Made by a program: the position numbers and the translations under genes
Assembly (NCBI GenBank): GCA_004356825.1
Contig: SMXC01000158.1
Location: 1-42,956, forward strand
Direction: 5' to 3'
Source: Caldithrix sp.
GTDB lineage: Bacteria > Zhuqueibacterota > Zhuqueibacteria > Oceanimicrobiales > Oceanimicrobiaceae
DNA length: 42,956 nt
Part shown: positions 31,971 through 41,344 of the stretch, piece after piece
How the letters are laid out: each line of letters begins with the position of its first letter
How positions within the stretch are numbered: the stretch's first letter is position 1
Notes under the pieces: model-generated
The model's database searches: none
What the model was told of the DNA's origin: nothing
The model's input: the letters and a program-made list of their open reading frames with translations, nothing else

Positions 31971-32117
31971 GCCTATTTTTTACTCGCAGTTTCACGAATA
32001 TACAATCTTGCAGGAAGAAGTTCAAGGTTGAAATAAAGGAGACAACGGGGAGACCTGAATATGCTGAAATTTCTATTTCAAGCTCTCGAAAAATGGAAGT
32101 TATACTGGACTAAGCCG

Positions 32118-33365
32118 CTAATTTGAAATTTCCGGTTCATTCAAAAGCTCATAGATTTTTGCCTGTAAATTCTCACCACGGAGATCTTTGTAGCGAATCA
32201 CGCCTTCACGATCTAACAAAAAGTTTTTAGGGAGCGCCGAAATCTGATAATCGGTAACAAGAGCCATGTCCCAACCCTGGCTATCGGATATTTGCGGCCA
32301 GAGAATCTCGTGCTTGGCGAGAAACTCTCGTAAATAATCTACATCATAATCAAGACTCATCCCGATGATCTCAAATCCGCGAGCTTGATATTTGTTATAA
32401 TTTATTTTCAAATTATTCATTTCATTTTCCCACGGTTTGCACCATGTTGCCCAAAAATCTATTAAAACAACTTTGTTCCTCAAATTAGCCAAATCAATCA
32501 TCCGGCCGTTGATATCGGAAGTTTGGAAAGAAGGAGGGCGGAAACCGGGCTGCAAAATTGCTTTGGACAAAGTAATCGTGTCCGATTTTACAAAGACTAC
32601 CTGGTCACCGGAAGGTGAAATACTTTTGATCTTGTAACTAAGGTTATTAATGCTAAAAGAGGCTCTGAGATCAAAATATTCAGGGGAATTTGTATCGCCA
32701 TCCAAAGTCCCGTCTCGATTGATGTCGATAACGAAAGCGCCACTCTCCCATTCGTCGAAAAGGCCATTCAGGTCGTCGTCGAAGAGCCCGACTTTATAAG
32801 TTGAATCCCCCAGGGTAACGAACCCTTTACGATAACCACTACGAAAGGCCACAATGGAATCATGCAGACGGTCTTTATAACGATAAAAAGTGACTGGATA
32901 GGGAACGGCTCTTTCAGGGCCGTCTTTATAATTCACGTCAACTAATGTTTCTTTAGTCCAATAGTTACTTTTGTCATCATCCCAATCGTAGTCTTCGTCA
33001 TCGGTTAAATCCTCGTTGTTGTTTCTATCGATAAACAGAAAACTCTCACCTTTGCCAGGGGCTTCATCCAATGCGATGGTAATCAAAGAATCGGTGCCGT
33101 TGCCAATGACCAGTGCACCAAACTTTGGATGCGGAAATGTGAATTCAGGCAACTTAATATTTGATTCAAGGGGATGCTCCTGTAATCTTATGCGTTTCGG
33201 ATTATAATAATTGACAATCGACATGGCGTCAGATTCCATCGCCAATTGTGCTTTATATTCTTTTGGCTTTGACAGAGCAAACCAGAGGATCAAAGTTAGA
33301 ACTGCTATTGAAACAGCAGTTAGTGGCAGGTATTTTTTTAGGATATCTTTATTGATCTTTGTCAT
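32118..33365 (-). CDS. membrane-anchored TlpA-like thioredoxin-fold protein lacking the second active-site cysteine
   Basis: 415 residues. An N-terminal anchor (about 13-31) is followed by a ~230-residue region with two Asp-rich, EF-hand/dockerin-like loops (DRNNNEDLTDDED near 113-125; DINRDGTLDGD near 214-224). A redoxin domain runs from about 275. Its active site reads FWATWCKPWE: Cys309 is kept but the expected second Cys is Trp312. The cis-Pro loop (SALPKNFLLD) is intact. A one-cysteine form could act as an isomerase or peroxidase rather than a reductase. It lies 17 bases upstream of pntB on the same strand but reads away from it, so it is downstream in the transcript. Confidence 0.82.
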   Translation of the reverse strand: MTKINKDILKKYLPLTAVSIAVLTLILWFALSKPKEYKAQLAMESDAMSIVNYYNPKRIRLQEHPLESNIKLPEFTFPHPKFGALVIGNGTDSLITIALDEAPGKGESFLFIDRNNNEDLTDDEDYDWDDDKSNYWTKETLVDVNYKDGPERAVPYPVTFYRYKDRLHDSIVAFRSGYRKGFVTLGDSTYKVGLFDDDLNGLFDEWESGAFVIDINRDGTLDGDTNSPEYFDLRASFSINNLSYKIKSISPSGDQVVFVKSDTITLSKAILQPGFRPPSFQTSDINGRMIDLANLRNKVVLIDFWATWCKPWENEMNNLKINYNKYQARGFEIIGMSLDYDVDYLREFLAKHEILWPQISDSQGWDMALVTDYQISALPKNFLLDREGVIRYKDLRGENLQAKIYELLNEPEISN

Positions 33366-33382
33366 TTGTTCTAAGGCTTAAT

Positions 33383-34753
33383 TTACGCTTTCAATGCGTG
33401 CACAATCTCAGTGACCATCTTCTTGGCATCGGCGAATAACATCATAGTTTTGTCGTCGTAAAAAAGTTCATTGTCTTCGCCGGCAAAACCAACGGAAAGG
33501 CTGCGCTTGACAATCATGACCGTGCGCGCTTTATCGACGTTTAAAATCGGCATGCCGTAAAGAGCGCTTTCTTTTTTGTGGCGCGCCGCCGGGTTGATAA
33601 TGTCGTTTGCGCCAATAACCAGCGCGACATCCGTGTTCTTGAAGTCGTCGTTAATGGCATCCATTTCATAGAGCAGATCGTATGAGACGCTCGCTTCTGC
33701 CAGCAGAACATTCATATGCCCCGGCATTCGGCCGGCCACCGGGTGAATGGCATAACGAACTTGGATATTTCTTTCCATAAGGATCTCGGTCATCTCCTGC
33801 AGAATGTGCTGGGCTTGCGCCACTGCCAGACCATACCCCGGTATGATAATGACGGACTGTGCGCTATCCAGCATCATCACAGCATCCTCGGCTGTATAAC
33901 GTGTCACTTGTTTTTGCTCGGTGCTTCCGGAAGCGGAGCCGCCGTCGCTGCCGACTGCGGCAAACAGAACGTTGCCAAGGGAGCGGTTCATAGCCACACA
34001 CATGATGTTGGTTAAAATAAGACCGGAGGCTCCCACCAAAGCGCCGCTTATAATGAGAATGTTGTTCGAAATCACGAAGCCGGTTGCCGCCGCTGCCAAT
34101 CCAGAATAGGAGTTTAGCAGGGAAATGACGACCGGCATATCCGCGCCACCAATTGGAATGACCGATGTAATGCCCAGAACGGCTGCCAATGCCAATATTC
34201 CTATGAGCATCTTCCAGTTTGATGGATCGAGGACAAGCATAATCGCGAATACCAGAACCATTGCTACTATCAAGCCGTTAATGACATGCTGACCGCGGTA
34301 AGTTATGGGCGCACCTTTCATGATGCCCTTCAACTTTGCAAATGCGATCAGACTCCCGCTTAAGGTCACCGTTCCAATCAGCACGCTTAAACAAATCGTC
34401 GCCACAATGCTAATTTGTAAATCGCCGTTGCCGCGAAAAAACTCTGCCGAAGCAACAAGCGCAGAGGCGGCCCCGCCAAGACCGTTGAATAAAGCTACCA
34501 TTTCCGGCATTTGGGTCATTTGAATTTTTTTTGCTACGACAGCCCCGATGGCTGAGCCGATAATTAGTCCCGTAAAAATAAAAGTGAAACTCAGAATCTG
34601 CTGATCCAGTAAAGTCACGACCACAGCCAGCAGCATCGCCAGCATCGCCAGCAAATTTCCGCGCCGGGCCGTTTTTGCCGAGCCGAGGTTTTTTAAGCCC
34701 AAAATAAATAGAACCGCGCAAAGCAGGTAAACCCAATTCGCTATCGAGGTCAT
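33383..34753 (-). CDS. pntB: NAD(P) transhydrogenase subunit beta
   Basis: 456 residues: about nine membrane segments (domain II) then the NADP(H)-binding domain III (from about 285) with PGYGLAVAQAQH and GANDIINPAARH. It uses the proton gradient to drive NADH to NADPH hydride transfer. The start overlaps the pntAB stop (ATGA). It is the last gene of the three-gene set. Confidence 0.96.
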   Translation of the reverse strand: MTSIANWVYLLCAVLFILGLKNLGSAKTARRGNLLAMLAMLLAVVVTLLDQQILSFTFIFTGLIIGSAIGAVVAKKIQMTQMPEMVALFNGLGGAASALVASAEFFRGNGDLQISIVATICLSVLIGTVTLSGSLIAFAKLKGIMKGAPITYRGQHVINGLIVAMVLVFAIMLVLDPSNWKMLIGILALAAVLGITSVIPIGGADMPVVISLLNSYSGLAAAATGFVISNNILIISGALVGASGLILTNIMCVAMNRSLGNVLFAAVGSDGGSASGSTEQKQVTRYTAEDAVMMLDSAQSVIIIPGYGLAVAQAQHILQEMTEILMERNIQVRYAIHPVAGRMPGHMNVLLAEASVSYDLLYEMDAINDDFKNTDVALVIGANDIINPAARHKKESALYGMPILNVDKARTVMIVKRSLSVGFAGEDNELFYDDKTMMLFADAKKMVTEIVHALKA

Positions 34754-35064
34754 TTAACCGATTCCCCTTCCCTGTTTTTTTTCTTGTCTTTCTTAAACAT
34801 TCCGAGCATGCGATCAGTGACCATAAAACCGCCCACAACGTTAATTGTTGCAAAAATAACCGCCAGCAATCCAAGGATTGCGGATAAACGCGACTCACCT
34901 GCGCCTGCACTGAGCAGAGCGCCAACGACGGTAATTCCGGAAATTGCATTTGATCCGGACATTAATGGCGTATGCAAAAGCGGCGGCACCTTCGTAATAA
35001 GTTCAATCCCCACAAAAACCGCCAAAACAAAAACATAAACCGAAATCAGGATACCTTCGGACAT
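34750..35064 (-). CDS. pntAB: NAD(P) transhydrogenase subunit alpha part 2 (membrane part)
   Basis: 104 residues with three to four membrane segments and the family phrases VPPLLHTPLMSGSNAISGI and VVGGFMVTDRML. AAAGGAG precedes the ATG and overlaps the end of pntAA. A split alpha subunit, as in Rhodospirillum, rather than the fused PntA of E. coli. Confidence 0.95.
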   Translation of the reverse strand: MSEGILISVYVFVLAVFVGIELITKVPPLLHTPLMSGSNAISGITVVGALLSAGAGESRLSAILGLLAVIFATINVVGGFMVTDRMLGMFKKDKKKNREGESVK

Positions 35065-35067
35065 CGA

Positions 35068-36222
35068 TCAATTCTCCTTTCCGAAATTCTTTTTTACCAT
35101 CTCGTTGATCACTTGACCGTTATGGGTCATACACGTGGCCCTGGTAATTTCATCTTCAAGATCAAACTGTCCATTTTCCGAACTGACAAGATGTTTAAAT
35201 AAATTTATGATATTTTTTGAGTGCATCTGGCTGGCATGGACGGGGACGCTGCGCGCCAAATTTACAGCACCGACAATGGTGACGCCATGTTTTTTGATTG
35301 TTTTATTGGCTTCGGATAAGCTGCAGTTCCCGCCTTCGGCAGCAGCTAGATCGACAATGACGGAGCCGGGCCTCAACATTTTTACCATTTCCTCAGTAAT
35401 CAGCACTGGCGACTCTTTACCAAATACCTGGGCTGTTGTAATTATCGCATCGACTTTTGTCAACCGGGCCGTAATGGCTTCGCGTTCACGTTCAAGAAAC
35501 TCATCGGATTGCTCTCTTGCATAGCCGCTTTCAGTCTCGGCATCTTCCGGATGCTCCATATCAATAAAAAATACACCCAGACTTGCGACCTGTTCCCTTA
35601 CTGCCGGACGAGGATCGAACGCCTCAACTTTAGCGCCAAGACGTTTGGCGGTGGCAATTGCTTGCAGACCCGCGACGCCAGCGCCAAGCACAAGAACCGT
35701 TGCCGGCGGCACGGTTCCGGCGGCTGTCATAAGCAGAGGAAAAAATTTACCGAGATGAAAGGCCGCGATCAGAACTGCTTTATATCCTGCCACCGTTGAC
35801 ATCGAACTGAGAATGTCCATACTTTGAGCTCGGGTAATTCTGGGTAAATACTCCATCGCAAAACAACTGATTTTTCGCTCAAGCAATTTTGGAACGAGGT
35901 CAGAATGAGTTCCGGGTGGCAGAGACCCGATGAGTATTTTGCCTTCATTTAATAGATCAATCTCATGTTTGCCAAGAGTTTGATTTTTCTCCGGCGCCTG
36001 AAATTTTAAAACAACGTCAGATTTCGCATACAACTCTTTTGCGGTTTTTAGAATAGCTGCACCGGCCTTCTCATATTGAGGGTCTGCGAAAGAGGCTCTC
36101 GAACCGGCCTCAGTTTCAACAAATACTTCGTGTTCATCTTGAGTTAACAGAGGAATCATGGAAGGAACCACCGCCACACGGGCTTCTCCATCCTGAATTT
36201 CCTTAGGTATACCAATTTTCAA
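35068..36222 (-). CDS. pntAA: NAD(P) transhydrogenase subunit alpha part 1 (NAD-binding)
   Basis: Cytoplasmic domain I, 384 residues from the TTG at 36222, which has GGAG 7 bases upstream; the frame opens 5 codons earlier at another TTG that covers that SD. Motifs are IGIPKEIQDGEARVAVVP, the NAD fold VLGAGVAGLQAIATAKRLGA and the RQDD-like acidic loop around VEAFDPRPAVREQ. It is related to alanine dehydrogenase, but the pntAB/pntB context settles the call. Confidence 0.95.
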   Translation of the reverse strand: MKIGIPKEIQDGEARVAVVPSMIPLLTQDEHEVFVETEAGSRASFADPQYEKAGAAILKTAKELYAKSDVVLKFQAPEKNQTLGKHEIDLLNEGKILIGSLPPGTHSDLVPKLLERKISCFAMEYLPRITRAQSMDILSSMSTVAGYKAVLIAAFHLGKFFPLLMTAAGTVPPATVLVLGAGVAGLQAIATAKRLGAKVEAFDPRPAVREQVASLGVFFIDMEHPEDAETESGYAREQSDEFLEREREAITARLTKVDAIITTAQVFGKESPVLITEEMVKMLRPGSVIVDLAAAEGGNCSLSEANKTIKKHGVTIVGAVNLARSVPVHASQMHSKNIINLFKHLVSSENGQFDLEDEITRATCMTHNGQVINEMVKKNFGKEN

Positions 36223-36323
36223 TGTTTTCTCCTGCAAAGTAAAATCAAAAGAGAAAAATATAAGTAATTATTCTAAGAAACACAAGAAGTTGAATCATCA
36301 TTTTTATCAAATTTCATTAATAT

Positions 36324-36608
36324 CTAGCCTTGAATTTCCACAAGTAAACCTATCTCTCGCAAAACACCCACAACTTTATTACAATCCACAAACTCACCGG
36401 CATATGCAATCGCTTTGCCATTAAAATGTGCCTGCATAGAGATTCGTGTCGCTTCCTGCTCCGAACACCCGGTTGCCTTTTGCACCTGTAAAATAACCTC
36501 GTCGAAACTATGGATATTATCGTTATAAAGAACGACCTTCCAGGGACGCTTTATTTCCGGCTTTCTCGATGCCGCTTTCCTTTTCTTGGGTTGCGTTTCG
36601 ACCGTCAT
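36324..36608 (-). CDS. clpS: ATP-dependent Clp protease adaptor ClpS
   Basis: 94 residues. The family core has KVVLYNDNIHSFDEVILQVQ, the N-degron pocket region DNIHSF and AHFNGKAIAYAG. It delivers N-end-rule substrates to ClpAP-type proteases. It overlaps mutY by 4 bases (ATGA). clpA is not in the window. Confidence 0.95.
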   Translation of the reverse strand: MTVETQPKKRKAASRKPEIKRPWKVVLYNDNIHSFDEVILQVQKATGCSEQEATRISMQAHFNGKAIAYAGEFVDCNKVVGVLREIGLLVEIQG

Positions 36609-37687
36609 CTCAAGCTCTCAAGTAAAGCTTCTAAAATTCTCTTATTCGCTTTCGGAAAAGCATATTCGGTCATTTCTTGCGGGTACACCCATTTCCAATC
36701 AATTCCTTTTTTGGGGGTTGGTTTTCCTTGCAAAAGTTTGCATTGAAAAGAATGCAGCGTTATTTTTAAATGAGTATAAGCATGTTTAACGGTTAAAAAG
36801 TGCTTCTTCACCTTGATTCGAATAGCCAACTCTTCCCGAATTTCTCGTTCCAAACATTCTTCGAGAGTTTCGCCGTCTTCTTGTTTACCTCCCGGAAATT
36901 CCCAGAGGCCACCCAAAAGGCCGTTCTCCGGTCTCTGGTCAATAAAAATTCTCCCTCTGTGCCAAATAATTCCGACGACCACATCGTAATGCGGTGTTTC
37001 TTTCTTGGGTGTTTTTGTTGGTAAAACGGAGGGGTCGGCAATTTCCTGATAAGCTTTGCAAAAACTACTCACCGGACACTTTGCACATTTTGGGCTTTGC
37101 GGTGTACAAATCAGCGCACCCAATTCCATCATCGCCTGATTGAAATCGTTTGCCTGACCTTGCGGCAGCAACTTTTTCGCGGCATTGGCAAACTTGTTTT
37201 TATTTTTGATGAGCGGTTCTTCTATTCTCAAAACGCGCGACAAAACACGTGCAACGTTTCCATCAACTACGGGAACATTTTCATTAAACGCAATACTTGC
37301 CACCGCAGCTGCGGTATAAGGCCCAATACCGGGAATCTTAATCAATTCATCGTAGCGGCCCGGTATTTTGCCTTGGTGTTTCTTTGCAATGATTTGAGCG
37401 GCTTTCAGCAGATTGCGTGCTCTGGCGTAGTACCCCATACCTTCCCATATTTTGAGAATCAGAGAAAGTTCAGCATTTGCCAGCGTCTTGAGACTGGGAA
37501 AAGCCCGCAAAAATCTCTTGTAATAGGGAAGAACGGTTTCGACCTGAGTTTGCTGGAGCATAATTTCTGAAACCCAAATCTTGTAAGGATCCTGGGTCTT
37601 CCGCCACGGCAACTCCCTTTTATTTTGGTCGTACCACTTAATTAATCTTTCGGAAAAAACAGACTTTTTTTTCGTTTCTACTCTCAT
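36605..37687 (-). CDS. mutY: A/G-specific adenine glycosylase MutY
   Basis: 360 residues. The helix-hairpin-helix is IPGIGPYTAAAVASIAF, followed by the catalytic Asp in VVDGNVARVLSR. The iron-sulfur cluster motif C-x6-C-x2-C-x5-C (ICTPQSPKCAKCPVSSFC) is complete. The C-terminal NUDIX-like 8-oxoG recognition domain includes LWEFPGGKQEDGETLEECLE, unusually close to a true Nudix box. It removes adenine mispaired with 8-oxoguanine. It is divergent from greA. Confidence 0.97.
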   Translation of the reverse strand: MRVETKKKSVFSERLIKWYDQNKRELPWRKTQDPYKIWVSEIMLQQTQVETVLPYYKRFLRAFPSLKTLANAELSLILKIWEGMGYYARARNLLKAAQIIAKKHQGKIPGRYDELIKIPGIGPYTAAAVASIAFNENVPVVDGNVARVLSRVLRIEEPLIKNKNKFANAAKKLLPQGQANDFNQAMMELGALICTPQSPKCAKCPVSSFCKAYQEIADPSVLPTKTPKKETPHYDVVVGIIWHRGRIFIDQRPENGLLGGLWEFPGGKQEDGETLEECLEREIREELAIRIKVKKHFLTVKHAYTHLKITLHSFQCKLLQGKPTPKKGIDWKWVYPQEMTEYAFPKANKRILEALLESLR

Positions 37688-37694
37688 CCTTTAC

Positions 37695-37723
37695 TTGTAT
37701 TCATGTAAAATTTTTTGTATATT
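37695..37723 (+). promoter_or_regulatory. candidate greA promoter
   Basis: TTGTAT (37695-37700), a 17-base spacer and TATATT (37718-37723; 5 of 6 to the -10 consensus), 36 bases before the greA ATG in the divergent mutY/greA space. Confidence 0.5.
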
Positions 37724-37758
37724 GTTAACTTCTGAAACAGAAATCACAGGAAGTGACC

Positions 37759-38241
37759 ATGAACCCATATTATTTCACAGAAAAAGGCTTCCAAAAACTA
37801 AAAGAAGAAATCGATAAACTGGAAAGGTTTATCAAACAGGATATTGCCAAAGAAATTGGTACGGCACGCGAGCACGGCGATCTCAAGGAGAACGCCGAGT
37901 ACGCGGCGGCCAAAAACAAGCAAGCCAACTACATGGCCAAACTCGGTCAGCTTCAGGAGCGGTTTTCAAATGCCCGTATTATTCGTAAAGAAGATTTACC
38001 TCCGGACACCATCTCGCTTGGGAAGCATGTCAAAATTCGCGAAGTCGGTTCCAGCGAAGTGGACGAATACACCATTCTCGGCGAAGGTGAAACCGATATC
38101 GACAAAGGAATTATCAGTTACCAATCACCCTTGGCGAAAGCGCTTATCAACCACAAAAAAGGCGACGTCGTGGAAGCGCAACTGCCTGTTGGCATAAAAA
38201 AATACGAAATTTTAGAAATTGACTTTTTTGAGGAAGACTAA
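37759..38241 (+). CDS. greA: transcription elongation factor GreA
   Basis: 160 residues from the ATG at 37759, which has AGGAAG 7 bases upstream; an in-frame GTG lies 2 codons earlier. The N-terminal coiled coil has the acidic tip (AREHGDLKENAEYAAAKN) that reaches the RNA polymerase active site, and the C-terminal FKBP-like domain has the phrase ISYQSPLAKALI. It rescues backtracked polymerase by stimulating transcript cleavage. Confidence 0.97.
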   Translation: MNPYYFTEKGFQKLKEEIDKLERFIKQDIAKEIGTAREHGDLKENAEYAAAKNKQANYMAKLGQLQERFSNARIIRKEDLPPDTISLGKHVKIREVGSSEVDEYTILGEGETDIDKGIISYQSPLAKALINHKKGDVVEAQLPVGIKKYEILEIDFFEED

Positions 38242-38251
38242 TCCTCACCCA

Positions 38252-38791
38252 TCAACTAAATCCTCTTTTCTGCTTTCTTTTCTTTTTATTAATTTTAATT
38301 TTTTCACTGGCTCGTGCAATCGTTTGGCGCAAAAGTTTATTTTGTTCCGTGACAGCACGGGTTTCTAAATACTTGAGCGCACTGTCCTTGCCAAAGCACC
38401 CTAATATATAAATTCCTTCCCACTGATCAAATTCTTTCTCGCGCTCGGCAAGCAGAATTAAAGCGCGATCTGAATATTCTTTAAAAGATTGCAAATAGCC
38501 AGTTTGCAGCTCATGAATCTTTCTTGCCAGCAAACTTCTGGTAAAGGCGTCATCTGTGGCCGTGCATAACTTTCCCAGAAATGGAATTAATTGCGTACTT
38601 GAGGACTTCTTGCACAACACTCTGATTTGGTGATTAAGCCAGAGTTCGTCGTTGGGATGCTTAATGTTGAGTTCGTTGAAACCACCCAAAATAATGTCAT
38701 GAAAATAATCCGTGACGCTCAGAGATAGCTTTACCCGCGAGCCTTTGGTTCTCTTCTCTCTCTTTTTAAGTTTCTGGAAAATGGACGTCAT
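38252..38791 (-). CDS. hypothetical basic, helix-rich protein (possible HEAT-like repeats)
   Basis: 179 residues, strongly basic at both ends (KKREKRTKGSRVK and KKKRKQKRG). The middle looks like repeated helical hairpins (LIPFLGKLCTATDDAFTRSL, ALILLAEREKEF, IYILGCFGKDSALKYLETRA), as in HEAT/armadillo proteins. No signal peptide. It lies 16 bases after sfsA on the same strand. The basic ends would suit nucleic acid binding. Family not recognised. Confidence 0.65.
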   Translation of the reverse strand: MTSIFQKLKKREKRTKGSRVKLSLSVTDYFHDIILGGFNELNIKHPNDELWLNHQIRVLCKKSSSTQLIPFLGKLCTATDDAFTRSLLARKIHELQTGYLQSFKEYSDRALILLAEREKEFDQWEGIYILGCFGKDSALKYLETRAVTEQNKLLRQTIARASEKIKINKKKRKQKRGFS

Positions 38792-38807
38792 TTAAACGAT
38801 TGGCTTG

Positions 38808-39503
38808 TTATAATTCAAATTTCAACGGATAATCAACCGTGATTTGTGGCGGCGAAATCTTAGCTTGATAAACTAAGACCTCAACGCCGTTCTCTTGTGC
38901 CTTGCGAAGTGTTTCTGAATAAACGAGATCGATGTGTGCCGCGGGTTTGAACAACTGGCAGTCTTCACGGCTGACCAAAAAACACATGACCGCGCGGTGG
39001 CCTTTCCGGACAACTTTCATCAGTTCGTTTAAGTGTTTTGTCCCCCGTTGAGTTATAGAGTCCGGAAACAAGGCGATGATATTTTCTGCCAGCGTTACAT
39101 TCTTAACTTCGACAAAACACTGGTCACTTTCTTTTCGGAGCAAGAAGTCAAAGCGAGTGTGATCTCCCCAAACGGCTTCCGGCCTGATTTCTGAGTAGCC
39201 GATGAGCTCAGGAATTTGGTTTTTCAACAAAGCCTCGTGAATCACCCGGTTGGTATTTGCCGTATTCACAACCACCCAAGTTTCACCAATTTTGATCAAC
39301 TCCCAACTAAACGGGAATTTGCGTTTTGGATCTTGACTCTTTGAAACCAGAACTTGGCTGCCATTCTGCAAAAGTCCAATCATACTTCCGGGATTTGCAC
39401 AATGTGCGGTAATTATTTCGCCGGTTTCAAGCTCGATGTCAGCGAGAAAGCGCTTGTACCTTTGGATCAGTTTTCCGGAAAAAAGAGGCTCAGGCAGGAT
39501 CAA
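38808..39503 (-). CDS. sfsA: SfsA family DNA/RNA nuclease-like protein
   Basis: 231 residues with the family start (PEPLFSGKLIQRYKRFLADI), AHCANPGSMIGLL, DFLLRKESDQCFVEVKNVTL, FPDSITQRGTKHLNEL and the closing EVLVYQAKISPPQI. SfsA has a PD-(D/E)xK-like fold. The start is a TTG with no obvious SD; the family N-terminus supports a start near here. It lies downstream of recO. Confidence 0.93.
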   Translation of the reverse strand: MILPEPLFSGKLIQRYKRFLADIELETGEIITAHCANPGSMIGLLQNGSQVLVSKSQDPKRKFPFSWELIKIGETWVVVNTANTNRVIHEALLKNQIPELIGYSEIRPEAVWGDHTRFDFLLRKESDQCFVEVKNVTLAENIIALFPDSITQRGTKHLNELMKVVRKGHRAVMCFLVSREDCQLFKPAAHIDLVYSETLRKAQENGVEVLVYQAKISPPQITVDYPLKFEL

Positions 39504-39572
39504 TTGATAATTTGAATTTTAATGTAAAGCAAATGGCCTCATTTGCGATCATCTCCATTGAGACAAATTGAG

Positions 39573-40319
39573 TTACAACTTTTTAAAAAACTTAACCGCT
39601 TTCAAATCTCGCAAGCCCTCAATGTGGTACTTTAAATAAGCTGCTATAAAACCGTCCACTTGCTGACATGAAGGCTCGGAGATCAATAGTCCATTTAAAC
39701 TCGCAAACGAATCCCGCTGGAACGAGCGCAGTGCATGGAAAGAATCAGCAGATAAAATCATTCCCGCTGCTTGCTTGCGACAGGCCTCACAAATAAAGCT
39801 GCCCTGAGTGATGTCAAAAGCAACTCCTCCCTGTTTTTGATTTTTGCATTTGGAGCAGGTGGTGAAGTCAGGTCTGATTCCCAAAATATTAAGTAACTTT
39901 ACTTGAAACGCCCGCAACACATTCATGGGATTTTCATTTTGGTTTATTGCTTTGAGGGCTTCTAAATGCAGCTTAAATAGACTCGGATTTGGTTCTATAC
40001 CAATTTCCAGATTATTTACCAGTTCACACACCGCCATTGCCAAGGCAGTTTTCTCCACGCTCAGTTTGATGTTGGCAAAAAACTCGACAATATCCGCCTG
40101 ACTTAAAAGCTGAATTTCGCGGGTCTCTTTTTCATAAAAGACGATGGAAATATAATTGAGCAGTTCCAGGCTGCCACCGAATTTACTTCTCATACTGCGC
40201 GCGCCCTTGGCAATGACTGTGAGTTTGCCAAACGCACGAGTGTAAAGCGTCAAAATTTTGCTGGTTTCGCCCTGACGCAGACTTTTTAGGACGATAGCCT
40301 CTGTTTTTTTGAGCGGCAT
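39573..40319 (-). CDS. recO: DNA repair protein RecO
   Basis: 248 residues. N-terminal OB fold (AIVLKSLRQGETSKILTLYT, then FGKLTVIAKGARSMRSKFGG), a helical middle, and a four-Cys zinc site (CSKCKNQKQGG and FICEAC). RecO loads RecA on SSB-coated single strands with RecR. sfsA follows on the same strand after 69 bases. Confidence 0.95.
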   Translation of the reverse strand: MPLKKTEAIVLKSLRQGETSKILTLYTRAFGKLTVIAKGARSMRSKFGGSLELLNYISIVFYEKETREIQLLSQADIVEFFANIKLSVEKTALAMAVCELVNNLEIGIEPNPSLFKLHLEALKAINQNENPMNVLRAFQVKLLNILGIRPDFTTCSKCKNQKQGGVAFDITQGSFICEACRKQAAGMILSADSFHALRSFQRDSFASLNGLLISEPSCQQVDGFIAAYLKYHIEGLRDLKAVKFFKKL

Positions 40320-40453
40320 TGTCGTTGGTTACAAAAGTAGTGAGTGAATTAGCAGGTTGGATTCGATTTCTTATTCTCCTTGTAGAATATAAAAAATATT
40401 ATTAAATAATAAAAGAATTACCGAAAAAATTACCGAGACACAGTGACTATGAT

Positions 40454-40496
40454 CTTCTTAGCCAGAGAGTTCCAATAATAATTGAAAACTAAGAAG
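40454..40496 (+). promoter_or_regulatory. hairpin that could cover an SD sequence upstream of the YHYH gene
   Basis: CTTCTTAG (40454-40461) pairs perfectly with CTAAGAAG (40489-40496). The right arm overlaps AAGAAGGA, the SD of an ATG at 40505. A second SD (AAAGGAGGA) serves the ATG at 40574. The region 40320-40573 has no other gene. Confidence 0.35.
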
Positions 40497-40573
40497 GAAT
40501 AAAAATGCGTAAGCCGAAGTCTAAACGAAAAACCCAAATCAGATCGAAAAACAACAAAGGAGGAATTACTCAC

Positions 40574-41297
40574 ATGAAGACAACTTTAGGCTTCTTTCTC
40601 ATAATTTCTTTAGCAGTGTTTGTTGTGTATTGCTCAAGTGACAACAGCGTGTCAGACGAAAATAAAAACGCTGAACTGCCCGATGTGTTCAGCCGCTTTG
40701 TGAATGAGGTGAACATATTTGTCGATGGCCAGTCAGTTGTTTTGGAATCAAAGGGCGTCCCGAATCACTCAAGTCCCTATTGGGGGGTCGGCAACGCAAA
40801 TTATGAAGCCCCTCATGCCGGCATGGTGGTCAATCCGAATAGTATTGCAGAGCAGAACCTGGTGTTCAGGATACCGCTTCAACCCCGAAATAGCAGCAAG
40901 TATTTCTAATACACCGCTCGGGCCGATCGGAATTAGTGTAAATGGTGTTGCCTTATTCAATCAATTTGCCGGCCCGAGCCAGCCGCTGGAAAATGAAATT
41001 GCCACATTCGACCGTTACCACGGACATCCGCAACAAACCGGCCAGTATCATTACCACATCGAACCCCTCTTCTTCAGCAATGATGATAATTCGTTAGTGG
41101 GATTCTTACTCGATGGCTTTCCGGTTTACGGACAGAAAGATAGGGATGGTACCTACCCGACGGATTTGGATGATGCGAACGGGCACGTTGGGGTGACACT
41201 GGATTATTCTGAAGGGATTTATCATTATCACATTACATCGGACGAGCCGTATATTTCCGGGGGATTTCGAGGAACCTCGGGTACGGTATCACAATAA
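40574..41297 (+). pseudogene. YHYH-domain lipoprotein gene with a single-base frameshift
   Basis: From the ATG at 40574 (GGAGG upstream) the frame codes a lipoprotein signal (MKTTLGFFLIISLAVFVVYC) and the start of a YHYH domain (QNLVFRIPL). It then stops at 40909. The +1 frame carries on at once with NPEIAASISNTPLGPIGISV, then the signature HGHPQQTGQYHYHI, LLDGFPVYG and GIYHYHITSD, ending at 41297. Removing one C at about 40880 restores 240 residues. The alternative upstream start (40505) adds 23 basic residues and would spoil the signal. All His of the domain are kept, so decay is recent or the base is an error. Likely periplasmic and metal-linked by family habit; function unproven. Confidence 0.82.
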
Positions 41298-41344
41298 TTT
41301 TTTGTTGGATAACTTTAATTATTCGGTGAAACAAGATTATTAAA

